From NCBI GenBank assembly GCA_947652115.1, contig OX393565.1, positions 6,241,881-6,305,880 on the forward strand: DNA of 64,000 nt. The letters run 5' to 3'. Positions 9,835-20,106 of this stretch are shown here, one piece after another (positions within the stretch are counted from its first letter, which is position 1; the number at the start of each line of letters is the position of its first letter). This DNA comes from Blastomussa wellsi (taxonomy: Eukaryota > Cnidaria > Anthozoa > Scleractinia > Plerogyridae). The notes beneath the pieces were generated by a model that was given only the letters and a program-made list of their open reading frames with translations, made no database searches and was not told the origin of the DNA. Both the position numbers and the translations under genes were made by a program.

Positions 9835-11278
9835 CTTGTAAATTATTTTCATCACTTAGGGACCGTTCATTTTTTATGAGGTGGGGGGGCATGCAAAAAA
9901 AATGGCCAAGGGGGGGTCAGCCAAAAAATTATTCTGTGTAATGGGGGTTAACTCCAAAAATTACCCTAAAATGTTGTAATGACAGCATCTACGATGGGGC
10001 AAAATGTTCTACCAAAATGCCCTAATATTGCATTTTCTGAGGTTCTAAAAATCAACATTTTCCCGGGGCAGCATGTCCCCCCAGACCCCCCTTGTTTGTA
10101 ATGGATGGAACATCAACTGAAAACCACTTGATAAAGTTCACTCCCAATAACAAACAGCACCTTGTTCGTCAAAAGAAAAGACAGCTTACCATGGCCACTG
10201 TACACGTAAATAATTAAAAATTATTTCCACTATTTTTACTTTAAACTGCAGTAAACGAATCTACAAATATTCCAAAATGTCTGCCAGATTGGCGTAAAAT
10301 AGGGTTTCTGAAGTTCTGAAATTCTAAATTTTCCCTAGGGAGAATGCCCCCAAACCCCCCTAGCTGGGGAACTTATTGGGTTGAAAATACAGTATACAAA
10401 GGCAGCTTCTGACAAAAGACATGTCCGATAGGTGAAAACAGTTATTCAGAAAGAACTTTTTGAAACTGCAGTTTTTGTGTTAAGCTTGATAAGTTAAACT
10501 TACTTGATCATTCTTTTGGTTTTGCTTTTCGCGGTTTAGAGGGGGGCCATCATATGCTACAGAGACTATGTACCAAATCCCACTACTAAAGTCCCATAAT
10601 GTAAATTACTAGTTACATTAGTTACATAGCTATTTTTAATCGGCGCATATACAGCGATCGACCCCAGTAAACCGAAAACATAAACACCCGCCCATCCCTT
10701 ATTTTCGTTACATCTTATAAGCGCACGAGTTCAAGCGTAAACTGTCGTTTTCGGCGGGCCGCGATAACTGGCAAGTTTAAATTTTCCATTTATATACAAA
10801 CACAAATCATCAGTAACAACTTACCAAACAAACCAGTGTTCCAACCCGAAAAGCCATCACTTTGTCACAACGAAAGTACTAACCGTACTACTTGCAAAGG
10901 ACTGCTGTTTTGCAGTCCCAAATATGCTTTGCTTTCCTCGTCAATTGTTCTGATTTAGGAGTACTGAATACTGAATACCCGTGGATGAGCGAAATTCATT
11001 AGCCGAATTCGGACATCACTTACGACATGTTTTGATAAGATTTTGCGTCAAGCCCAAGCGATTAAGGGAAGGTCAAGCGCCAAAAATACTTTCTTTGTTT
11101 CACACGGTGTCATTTTGTGCAGTTGCCAGGTAAAAATGACACTCAAAGCAATTTTGGATGTAAGATTAGATTCCAGACTTGTCAAGGCTTTGTTGTCTTG
11201 AGTGTATTAAAACAACTGGTTCCTCGGTTCCAACTTGTCAGTTCTATATTCTCTACAAAACGAACACACGGATTGCGT
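9835..11278. other. non-coding flank upstream of the receptor gene
   Basis: This holds a decayed repeat with G and C runs: a phrase TTTCTGAGGTTCT ... TTTTCCC ... CCCCCCAGACCCCCC at 10032-10091 recurs in altered form at 10301-10362, about 270 bp away. The 5' leader and promoter of the gene starting at 11279 presumably lie in the last part, but I see no clear TATA box. Confidence 0.45.
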
Positions 11279-11345
11279 ATGATGGGGAAAATTCCATTCT
11301 TGGTTCTCCAGCTCGTGAGTATCATAGTGTACACATACGTGGAGG
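11279..11345 (+). CDS. receptor gene exon 1: signal peptide
   Basis: The first in-frame ATG pair (11279, 11282) begins MMGKIPFLVLQLVSIIVYTY, a hydrophobic signal peptide. The upstream part of the frame, back to 11117, has no ATG. The exon ends GAG-G before the donor GTGAGT at 11346, leaving phase 1, which joins exactly to exon 2 as codon GCT (Ala23). A second GTGAGT at 11313 is a possible alternative donor but would break the signal peptide. Confidence 0.65.
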
Positions 11346-11867
11346 GTGAGTTTTGCTTGAAAAGCAAATCCTGGATTAATTTGAACGAAAGAATCACAAT
11401 TTTTTTGCACACAAATGCAGAATGCAGTGACAGCGGCAGATAAACTTGTGCAGTAAACACAGCGGCAGATAAACTTGTGTAGCAAACGCTTTCCTCGAGG
11501 GTTGCTACAATTACCACCAGGTAAAAAATTGAAATTGTCGCCAACAGCTCAGGATCGGAGCTGAGCGTCTTGAACAAATCACTCCACGAACACAGGCAAC
11601 TAAAGACTGCAAAAAAACTGCAAAACGTTCGCGAAAAGGCCTTTTCTTAGAGCACGACAGCTTTGCCACGGTGCCTTCGTGAGGTCACGTACGGCGGAAA
11701 TCTCGAAAATTCAACATGCTGCATTTCAAACACAAAGGACACTATCTAGCTGAAAACTTGTGAATAGGTGTATTTTTAAGCTTTCTTTGACGTTGTGACA
11801 ATGAAAATTACGCAGGCCCAGTAAATTTTGTTTTAAAATTTTATGACGTCACGTGAAAACCAAGAAT

Positions 11868-11958
11868 ACTATACTATACTATACTATACTATACTATGCT
11901 ATGCTATGCTATGCTATGCTATGCTATGCTATGCTATGCTATACTATACTATACTATA
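11868..11958 (+). repeat. pentanucleotide microsatellite (CTATA/CTATG)n
   Basis: About eighteen tandem pentamers: CTATA at both ends and a central block of CTATG. The symmetrical variant arrangement suggests expansion of one variant unit inside an older array. Confidence 0.9.
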
Positions 11959-12218
11959 TACCTTTTTTAATCGTTGGTCACCAAAGAAGTTGACCTTCAC
12001 AGCCTGTGGGGAGTGGGAGGTAGGGGTGCGAGCGCACCCATCGCACCCCCCTCCCTACGGACCTGTGTCAAGCTCTAAAAGTCATCAAATTAAGTCGCTG
12101 CGGGGATGACAAATGCGAAATCAGAAGTCCTCCTTGTGTCGCTTTGTTAATCTTCGATGAACTCGGGGGGGGGGGGGGGAGGGGAGTACTCCCATGAGAT
12201 TCTCGGTCCTTATTGCGT

Positions 12219-12264
12219 GGTGTCGCGTAATCTAGTCACGAACGCGACTAGATTACGTGACACC
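12219..12264. repeat. 46-bp hairpin beside a G run
   Basis: The left arm GGTGTCGCGTAATCTAGTC and the right arm GACTAGATTACGTGACACC pair with one mismatch around a short loop. It follows a run of about 15 G (12166-12180). The arms carry no coding sequence. Confidence 0.7.
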
Positions 12265-12419
12265 AAAGCATAGTGGACATTCGAGTGAATTCTTTAAATT
12301 TTTGGTAAGATTCTTGGTAACCCTCTAGTCAGGGGGGCATGGTGTGTTAACTTTGAGTATATCTTCTATTATTGTGGGAATGTGAGTATTTTGTGTTTAA
12401 CAGGGAAAGTTTTAAAATT

Positions 12420-12462
12420 CGCTGTGGCTATATGCCCGGCTGCCGGGCATATAGCCACAGCG
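12420..12462. repeat. perfect 20-bp inverted repeat with 3-base loop
   Basis: CGCTGTGGCTATATGCCCGG (12420-12439), loop CTG, then the exact complement (12443-12462). Imperfect pairing (TTTTAAAATT with TTTAAAATTT) extends the stem at both sides. No T run follows that would suggest a small RNA gene terminator. It could be the core of a tiny MITE or a cruciform site. Confidence 0.85.
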
Positions 12463-12585
12463 TTTAAAATTTCTTTGAGATATTGAGTGATCAAGTTACA
12501 ATTTGATTTGTTATTTTATGAGTACTTTAATTTACAGACAGTACTTATGAAAGCGCGTTTTCTTTGCAAATTTTTCTGTTATCTC

Positions 12586-13655
12586 GGTATGCAGTTTGAT
12601 AGACATGCAATCTTAGAAGAATAATAGTTATTGTTTGTTTGATTACATCATGATTATCGGGCATACACGGAAAAGGTGGTGAAATGTATAGAGAGGAGTG
12701 AAATATTTCAAATGTTATTTGTTTGTGATAATAATTTTTTTATGTGGGTAACAGTTTATTGAATTTTTTAATTGAAATGTGCGTAATTTTCGCACAGTTT
12801 GATATGTCAAAAGAAAACTGTTTGCACAAGCAGTTGGGTGCTCAAGGTTTTATGTTTTGGTATGCAGTTTGAGTTATGTCATTACATAAGGCAATCGTAT
12901 GAGAATAATGCGTACTGTTTGAGGAAAAAGCATTTGAAATGAAAGATATCAAAAAGAGGTGTAGGTAACAGTTTGTTGTATTTTGTGATTGAAACGTGCA
13001 GTTTTTACGTAATTTAATATTTGATGTATGAAAGCTAGGATATTAAATAAGCTCTTTTGATTCTATATCGTTTGTCAGTTGTGCATTTGACGTGGTTTTT
13101 GTACCGCCTTATTTAGTTTGTAAATGTGACTAACAGGTTAATAAAAAATTTGTAGCATTTAGCGATACAAAATTATTTTTCACAGTTTTAGAAAGCTTAT
13201 TTACTTTATATAATATAATTGCAGGGCCATTTACTTATTGCAGCGGTGAAATGATACTGGACGATATGCTAATAATTTATCTCTTTTGTATAATGTGTTG
13301 TTTTATGCATGTTTCAGAAAGCATTCTTATTTGCGTTTTCTTTTTGAGAATTCTGAAATAACTGAAAACGAATTATTTAACAAGAGTATTGAGAATTTGT
13401 CTGTGTATTTGTCATTATAATGAATGGTATGTATTTTAGATGTTTCTTTTCACAAAATGTACTGATAACGTTTTTGGTAGAGAACTAAATGAGATCACGC
13501 GATGAATAGTGCAGGTCGTCAGTTGTTCATTGAGGTGATTTTGCAGTAGTTTGGTTTTTAAATCTGAGTAAAACGTTAACAAAAACTTATAGCAGTTAGT
13601 GACACAAAATGATTGTGCACAGTTTCAGAAAGCAGATTTAGTTATAATTAACATT
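12586..13655 (+). repeat. degenerate long-period tandem repeats
   Basis: Recurring phrases define diverged copies. GGTATGCAGTTTGA occurs at 12586 and 12859, and GTAACAGTTTRTTG at 12748 and 12965. A longer block at 13068-13190 (GTTAATAAAAAATTTGTAGC, then TTCACAGTTTTAGAAAGC) recurs at about 13500-13632. Periods differ (217, 273 and about 437 bp), so units have gained and lost sequence. The region is T-rich and non-coding. Confidence 0.5.
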
Positions 13656-14064
13656 GTGCCTCCTCACTCTGTTGGGAGAGATTTTATACCCAGATATCTC
13701 ATGAAATAATATCCTTGTAATGAACACTAGGGGGCTGAGGTCAAAACCTGATTATATGTCAAAATTAAACTTTCACCAGTAACGTAGCTTACAGTGATTT
13801 TAAAACAACACTGAACATACACCACGCTGCCCAAAGGGCCTTTGATTAAAATAGGGCGTCATTTTTTGTCCAAACAAACTTGGTTCCTGGTGTGATAATT
13901 AGACTAGGTACCTAAATTGTGTCACGCGTTTAAAATTGCAGTGCGTGAACGGCCAGCTAAACGAAAAAGTAACGGTTAACGTTACAGAAACGAAATAAGC
14001 CGTTCATACCTTTCTTAGTTTCCGTTTTGTCCTTGAACAGGTTGTCATTTCTCGGGTTTGGGCC

Positions 14065-14797
14065 TTAAAGTGCGTATGAAATGAAAAAACGAGCTATTGA
14101 AAAATAAGCTTATTTGAAAGGCCTTTGAAAATGAAGAAGAATGGCGTTTTTCTTTTGGTGATCTGTAATCTCGTTCCAGAGATATTCAAGATTTTCGAAT
14201 TATACAAATTAGGTACTGATGATGTCATAAGGTGTGATAGTATGGGTACAAGAACACAAAATATTGCATATCTCTGCAAGTAATGATGCAGTAAAATTGT
14301 GAGTTGGCGAGCATGTTACACCCTAAGAAATACATCAGATGGTGTATATTGTGGTGTTGCTATGGCAACACATCCGGTTCCAGATCTTTAATATACAGGA
14401 TGATTATTCCTGTATAATGATCTTGAACAAAAACCGTCCACTTCCTAAAAGTTGATTAGGAGAACTAGTGCAATATGGGCATTGCATATGCCTTAATTGG
14501 CTTTGATTTAAGGAGGAAAGAGACTGGAACCAAGATTGTTGCCATAGCAACATCAAAATATTCATCAGGAGGTGCATTTCTTAGGGTGCAATGTGCTTGC
14601 AAAGTTCTACTTGCATTGCGTAATTACTTGCAGAGATATGCTATATTTTGTGTTTTTACACCCATACTATCACACCTTATGACGTCATCAGCACCTAATT
14701 TGCATAATACGAAAATCTTGAATATCTCTGGAACGAAAGGAGATATCACAAAAAGAAAAACACTATTTTTCTTTCGTTCTTTCTTCGTACGCCTATG
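14065..14797. mobile_element. 733-bp fold-back element
   Basis: The left arm (14065-14392) and right arm (14524-14797) are inverted copies around a ~130-bp loop. Matching pairs include AGAGATATTCAAGATTTTCG with CGAAAATCTTGAATATCTCT, TTATGACGTCATCA with TGATGATGTCATAA, ACCCTAAGAAAT with ATTTCTTAGGGT, and GTTGCTATGGCAAC with GTTGCCATAGCAAC. A solo arm lies at 49808-50031. Open frames in it (for example on the plus strand from 14475) simply read the repeat, so I do not call them genes. Confidence 0.8.
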
Positions 14798-15019
14798 GTT
14801 GGACTATAACGAGGAGGCTGTATTAACGTGGTGGCCGTAAGGCGGGTTAACAGGGTAATTCAAAATCAGTTGACCTATAATTAAGTGTAGTAGCAATATA
14901 TTCATACAAAATTCGGGAACTAATCGCAATGTTACTCAGTTTTTAGTATGGATTAGTTTAGATCAAACCGAATAAAATCCATAACTTTCTTGTAAACCTT
15001 TTGTTGGAATTCTCTATAG

Positions 15020-15286
15020 CTTCAACGTTGGAAATACAAGCGTTCCAACCAGCGGTCGTCCCTATAAGAGCAATCACAACCCTGACACTCAAAACTAACG
15101 GAGAACTGAATGTCACGTCAAACAGTAGTCTTCAATGTCGGTTCAAGGACATTTCAGTCCCGGCCAGGATGAAAGATGGTTTCATCGTTTGTGACACCCC
15201 ACCAATGAGGAATATCGACAAAGTCTCCATCCATCTTGATGTTGACGGAAAGCTGTTTAAAACAAAAACGCCTCTCTACTTTCATG
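15020..15286 (+). CDS. receptor gene exon 2: first IPT/TIG-like module
   Basis: Residues 23-111, phase 1 to phase 1. The pattern TTLTLKTNGEL ... LQCRFKDISVPARM ... FIVCDTPP ... VSIHLDVDGK ... PLYFHG follows the IPT/TIG fold of plexins and related receptors: a cysteine pair, the C-x-F strand and the C-x-TPP turn. NVT and NSS are potential N-glycosylation sites. Acceptor CTCTATAG, donor G|GTTTGT. Confidence 0.7.
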
Positions 15287-15889
15287 GTTTGTATTTACAA
15301 TTTTACTAATGCTTGCACCTAGCGCAGAAATCATTAATATTCATTTAATTCGTCCATTAGAATGGTCTATTCCCATATTTGGCGTTTTGGTTCAGCAAGG
15401 TATCCTAGCTGCTTGAGATGTCAATATAGATGATTTAAAAGGGAGGGTCACAATTGCCATAATGCAAAAAAAATGGCTCCAAAACTGTTTTTCGCAGCGA
15501 ATGAATGTTGGTTTGAAGTTCCGTGAAGAGAAGTAGCGTATATTATTGTTCACCCGCCTTTTGAAAGTTTATTTCGTTAAAGGAGCAGAATTCTAGATTG
15601 TTCATCGTAACTACTCAATGAAATGTCATGATTTTTTTATTTGTGAATTGCACATAATAAGTGTATTATTGCCCCCTAAACGAGGCTAAACGTGGGGTGA
15701 TTCTCAGACTCTGCTTTGGTGCCTCTAGGCTACCAATCTCTTTGAAGTTTCTTTACGGTTTTTGTTACAAACGGATGACACCTTTACGGGAATAAAAACT
15801 CTCTTAATTCTCTTGCTTAGATCTTTTGAATCAAAGTGTTATGTATAAAAAAATGTCGAAACACATTTCTAACGGAGTTTGTCTTTCAG

Positions 15890-16162
15890 AGCCCTTCAAA
15901 GTATCAAACATCACTCCGTCAGTTGTCTCTCCGGCTCAAAACGTCTATTTGACTGTCAGCGGTATTTCTTGCAAAGACGGGATACAATATTACGTCCGAT
16001 TTCAAACTGCCAATGGAATGAAAAATAACCAGCAGGGGATCTGTAAGGATTCTGTTGTCTCGGTCTACGTTCCTGAGTTTCCACCCAGCACTCGTCTCCG
16101 CGTTGGCTTGACTTTAAGTAACAGACTGGTGCAGTGGGCTGACAAAAAGATTATTATTCAGT
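15890..16162 (+). CDS. receptor gene exon 3: second IPT/TIG-like module
   Basis: Residues 112-202, phase 1 to phase 1. It opens VSNITPSVVSPAQNVYLTVSG, the usual IPT start, continues IQYYVRF, a second cysteine (ICKD), and ends RLRVGLTLSN. It parallels exon 2 in size and pattern, suggesting module duplication. Acceptor TTGTCTTTCAG, donor T|GTAAGC. Confidence 0.7.
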
Positions 16163-16203
16163 GTAAGCAAATTTCATTAACAAATAAAAAGTGTGAATTA
16201 AAG

Positions 16204-16376
16204 TGATGCATGAGAAATGATCATCGCAGAGAATTTCCAATTTAAGCAATTGGAATATAGAAGCCTGAAAAAATTCAGGGCTTCTGAACCCGTGACCTCC
16301 GCGATACCGGTGCAATGCTCTACCAACTGAGCTCTGAAGCCACACATTGGGAGCGAGGTCGCGATATGTTGATATG
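16204..16376 (-). mobile_element. tRNA-derived SINE in intron 3
   Basis: On the minus strand the head reads GGCTTCAGAGCTCAGTTGG-TAGAGCA, a Pol III box A. It continues through CGCGGAGGTCACGGGTTC to a box-B-like GGTTCAGAAGCC (head 16278-16345), followed by a CCTGAA/TTCAGG hairpin typical of the SINE body. A truncated relative lies at 31081-31154. Its cloverleaf is degenerate, so it is not a functional tRNA gene. Confidence 0.7.
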
Positions 16377-16525
16377 AGAGGAAATTAGACTGAAAATGGT
16401 TGATTAAAGTTCAGCTTACCACGGAGAAAAAGATTAGATGTGTGATTGAATTTGTAAGGGGAAATTTTTTGAGACGTTTCAGTGTCAACCACATGACAAT
16501 GTTAGGCTGTTCTTGTTTCGTTTAG

Positions 16526-16885
16526 ATCCAGTTGACGCCATAAGAAGCTCTGTACACGATATTCAGTCTGATACCACGAGAAAGGGAGCATTTACTTTCG
16601 TTGTCGTCCTGAGAGACCGTTTCAAAAATTCCATTAGAGACAACAAGAAACCTGTAAGGATATCAGTTCAGTATTCCTCACAAGATAAACCTCAGTCCAT
16701 GAGGTTTCTTGAGTGTTCCACGACACTGAGGTCTAACGTGGCTGGAGACGCGTATCTGCTTAGCTGCACAGGAGCTGAAAAGGAATACATTTTCTTTTAC
16801 CCTTCCATAAACAATGTGCCACTTGGAGGGCAAGACAGATATGAAGCTACAACTACCCTGTGTCCAGGAAAAAGCAGTTGTAAAG
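16526..16885 (+). CDS. receptor gene exon 4: third extracellular module
   Basis: Residues 203-322, phase 1 to phase 1. Beta-rich, with FTFVVVLRDRFKNSIRD resembling filamin-type Ig strands, and cysteines in ECST, SCTG, LCPG and SCK likely pairing in the lumen. The domain family is uncertain. The join with exon 3 makes codon TAT. Donor G|GTAATT. Confidence 0.65.
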
Positions 16886-17844
16886 GTAATTGCTTACATC
16901 CGCCATGAGAGCCCTGCACTCCGCATCTCGCCTCCTTTAAATCCCTGCTCTATAATGTCTCGAATTGCAGTGCATACCTTTGTGGCGTCTACTTTGGCGC
17001 GCGTGCCTGGCCCAGTAGATAAAAAGTTTGTTCTAAAACTCCAATAAATTAAATACTCTTGAAGGTGCATACGTTTGAGATATGAACGCCAACGCAACAT
17101 TCAAAACAGGGTTTGTCGCCAGATGCCATTCGCTATTCATGATCAGTTGAAAGAGGGTCCTGAAGGGATAAAATGGAACTGGGATTGGCCTGTTTTGCCT
17201 TAATTTTGTGGATGCAAAGAGAAAAGAGTTGGTATGTGTAGCACTGTGTGAGGCGCGGTGGTCTAATGGCTGGGGAATGGGATTGCCCCCCCCCCCCCAT
17301 TAGGGCGCTCTTGTAAGTTAACATTCATCGACTGTGTAAATACGCTTGCTGTTTACAATTGTCCATGCAGTATTATTTTTTAAAGCTTTAACCCAGGGAG
17401 GTGGATGCCATCCCCCCTGAGGTTTTTTAAGATTTTGTCAAGGGGCTTTTCTCTGGGCATCTGTCCATTTCAGTAACCTTTAAGACATATTTTCGGAAAA
17501 TTTGGTGAAAATCGACCGGTAGATGCATGAGATATTAAAGGCAAGTGGAGTGTTGTTCGGGGTTATTCCTTGAAATATTGTAAGCTTTAAGACCCTGTTC
17601 CTGGGCCTAAAGCAGTTATAACGCAACATTAATACATTAAATCATATTTACTGTAATTTAAACTGTAATTTGTGAGTAAAACTTTTAATTTTGTCATGAA
17701 AAAGCAACGTTAGACTGAAAAAAGGTGAAAATCACAAAAAATCTGTCATATTGGATGACTTCATAGGCCGCCGACGGCGCAATTTGCATATGTAACCCAC
17801 AATATTAATCTAGTCGCGTGGACGCCATAACAGGCTATCTATTG

Positions 17845-18175
17845 ACGGTAATATATAGATTTAGCCAAGCCTAATAGCGAAGCTCCATATTTTTGCTGGT
17901 TCTTAATAATTTCTCTGAAATAAATAATAATTAAAAATCCAATTCTCCAATTGCAGAATTTCCGCTTGGAATTACCATAAAAAGATAAAAAATGTTACCT
18001 GAAGAAAAAAATAGGACATGAGCCCGCGATCAATGAAGATAGCCAATGCCTGGTTAGCAGTCAACTTAAAAAACACGTACCTCGATGAGTCCTAACCTGA
18101 GCCCGCGATATGGTCATGTGATACTGGTCAGCGGATATCTCTACTTGACAGCTGTCAATTGACAATAACATGGAT
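17845..18175 (+). repeat. interspersed repeat, copy 1 (intron 4)
   Basis: The segment contains TATAGATTTAGCCAAGCCTA, CTGGTTCTTAATAATTT, CCTCGATGAGTCC, GGTCATGTGATACTGGTCAG and CAATTGACAATAACAT. The same blocks occur in inverted orientation at 50855-51232. There is no protein; probably a non-autonomous transposon. Confidence 0.6.
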
Positions 18176-18226
18176 GCCCTATAACACAGATGTAAGCTGA
18201 TAAGGCTGACAAGGTGTTGACAAGGC

Positions 18227-18569
18227 ATGGCTATTTATTTCCGCCAGGTTGGGCGACTCCGTCGCAGTCGTCGTGCGTACGCTCCCACGAGCAATACCGC
18301 TAGCCATGATGACCATGAGAAAAAGCAACTCATGGGTTTCGTTTTCTTTCCCATATTAGTATGGGGCTCCGCTTGGCGCCAGAGCTCCGCTATAACCTTT
18401 TCAAAGTATCATAACCCACCGAAAACCCAGAGGAGGGATTCCTCCCACCGCCCCCCCCCCCCCCGTGTGCCACGGAGGGGGTATGACTTTGCTTGTATGT
18501 GCGAGGGTTAAAATACATCGCTAAAAAGAAACCTTGTTTGTTTGCTTTGTTTTTATTTTGTCTATACAG
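18227..18569 (+). other. end of intron 4 with poly-C tract
   Basis: Intron sequence with a C run near 18451-18465, ending in a strong acceptor (TTTATTTTGTCTATACAG at 18569). An earlier C run lies at about 17286-17299 in the same intron. Neither shows coding content. Confidence 0.5.
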
Positions 18570-18784
18570 CGGAGCCGACACCATTCCCACTGTCTCTTGC
18601 GCTCGGCTGTACAGGAGGTGCGCTTTTGGTGCTGCTGGTTGTGGTTTTACTTTTTGTACGACATCGCAGGACAAGAAGATCGCTTGTTGTAAGAAAAATA
18701 CGAGTGGCCCCGTACGAGGCTACAACTGAGTTAGAAATGGTGGTTCGATGTCCTGAAAACGACGTAATCCAAGAAGACGTCACG
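18570..18784 (+). CDS. receptor gene exon 5: transmembrane segment
   Basis: Residues 323-394, phase 1 to phase 0. A short stalk AEPTPFP precedes the membrane helix (L330 to V352, including GGALLVLLVVVLLFV), followed by the basic stop-transfer RHRRTRR, which fixes a type I topology. The start of the tail contains APYEATTELEMVVRCPEND, with the only clear tail tyrosine. Donor ACG|GTAATT. Confidence 0.8.
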
Positions 18785-19358
18785 GTAATTATTACTTTTC
18801 TTTGATGTTGAATAAACAATGACCTATTTTGCTTTTGCCACCAAAAGTAAAATATTTAGCCATATTTTAGAGGCAATACGGTACGAGTACATCCCATAAA
18901 GTTCCCTTGAGATCATCACCATAAATGATGACGTCATATCAGTTTCAAACAAACGCCATCTTGGATCCGCCGGCCATCTTGGATTTCGTAATTTCCCACC
19001 CCTTCTATAGTCATTTATTTTGAATTGATCAAAATCAATAGCAAATGCTAGAAAATCTAAAAAATGTAACAATAATTAAAAGTGATGTTTTCACTGAAAA
19101 TTTGGAAAATGTGCCTGTCAAAATAATGTTTCCAAAGACTATATTGTAGTAATTGTTTCCACATAAATACCTACAGGAAGTCTCATCCTTCGGTAGCCCT
19201 CGCCTAAATATCATAAACACTCTATCAGCACATACACTTCAAGAAAGTAGACCCCAACAGTCGGTTTAGATAGGAAAAATCCACCTTATAAAGGTTCGTC
19301 AAGTAGTAAGTAATTCCATCCGACGTACGCTCACTGAGGGTTTTATTGTTTCTCCCAG

Positions 19359-19589
19359 CCCGTGAACCCACACGTAAACGCGATACTTGATGTCAGTGAT
19401 GAAGGAGGGGCAAGTCCAACCATGACTGCAGACACTGAATCAAATGACCAATCATCAAAAAGTCATTTGGGGGTGTCTGAAACCAACGATCAGAAGAAAG
19501 AAAAGAGGTTCGATCAACAAATGTCCTTAAAAACTGGAGAAGAAAAGGATGACCAAACAAATGAAGGAATCAGACTGACTACCGTAAAG
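19359..19589 (+). CDS. receptor gene exon 6: acidic cytoplasmic tail
   Basis: Residues 395-471, phase 0 at both ends. Low-complexity and hydrophilic, rich in S, T, D, E and K (for example DTESNDQSSKS), probably disordered with many potential phosphosites. Acceptor GTTTCTCCCAG, donor AAG|GTGAGA. No catalytic domain. Confidence 0.7.
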
Positions 19590-20106
19590 GTGAGAACGAA
19601 ACACACGGTATTATAACTTTTGGTCGTGGCTGTTTTATACTTTGAAAGAGAAAGTAGAGAAAAATTCGCATAATTATTCGCATAATTTGCTTCATTACTG
19701 TTCATTTGCTTGCATTTTATACACTTTGACCTGTCATTAAAATTTGATTGTTTTCTGCGGATACTCGCGGTTTTCTGTTTCAGCGTTAGGTTTCTTTTAA
19801 GAGAACTGCTTATTGTGTGCATTTTTAGTCTTTTGATATGAAAATTGTGGAGTTTAATCTTTCTTTATACGGGTCATTGATTTAGCGAGTCGTCAGTTGA
19901 TGGTTGGCTGCCGATGAAACCCTACTCATCTTTTTTTTAAGAATCGGTAGCTGCTTTCAGTGTTTTGAAAAATCTCGCATTTACAGGTTAACCCTGAACG
20001 TCGAGTTCCTAACGTAGGATTTTGAAATTTTCAACAGGCATTTACTTATGTAGACCTGGTCACATCCACAGATGACTATTGACATCATTTTACTTTAATC
20101 TGACAG

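Larger units (their letters stand above)
11346..15019 (+). other. intron 1 (3.7 kb), repeat-filled
   Basis: The intron runs from GTGAGT to the acceptor TTCTCTATAG at 15019. It contains a CTATA/CTATG microsatellite, two strong hairpins, degenerate tandem repeats (12586-13655) and a 733-bp fold-back element. No further exon with matching phase was recognised. Confidence 0.6.

Noticed and set aside
11843..12109. 88-codon frame rich in Y, L and C
   Set aside because: It is the translated pentanucleotide microsatellite.
14475..14840. 121-codon plus-strand frame
   Set aside because: It lies in the right arm of the fold-back element, and the same peptide appears from the left arm on the other strand.
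16278..16345. tRNA gene
   Set aside because: Box A and B are present, but the T-arm and acceptor stem do not pair properly and a SINE body follows; it is a SINE head.
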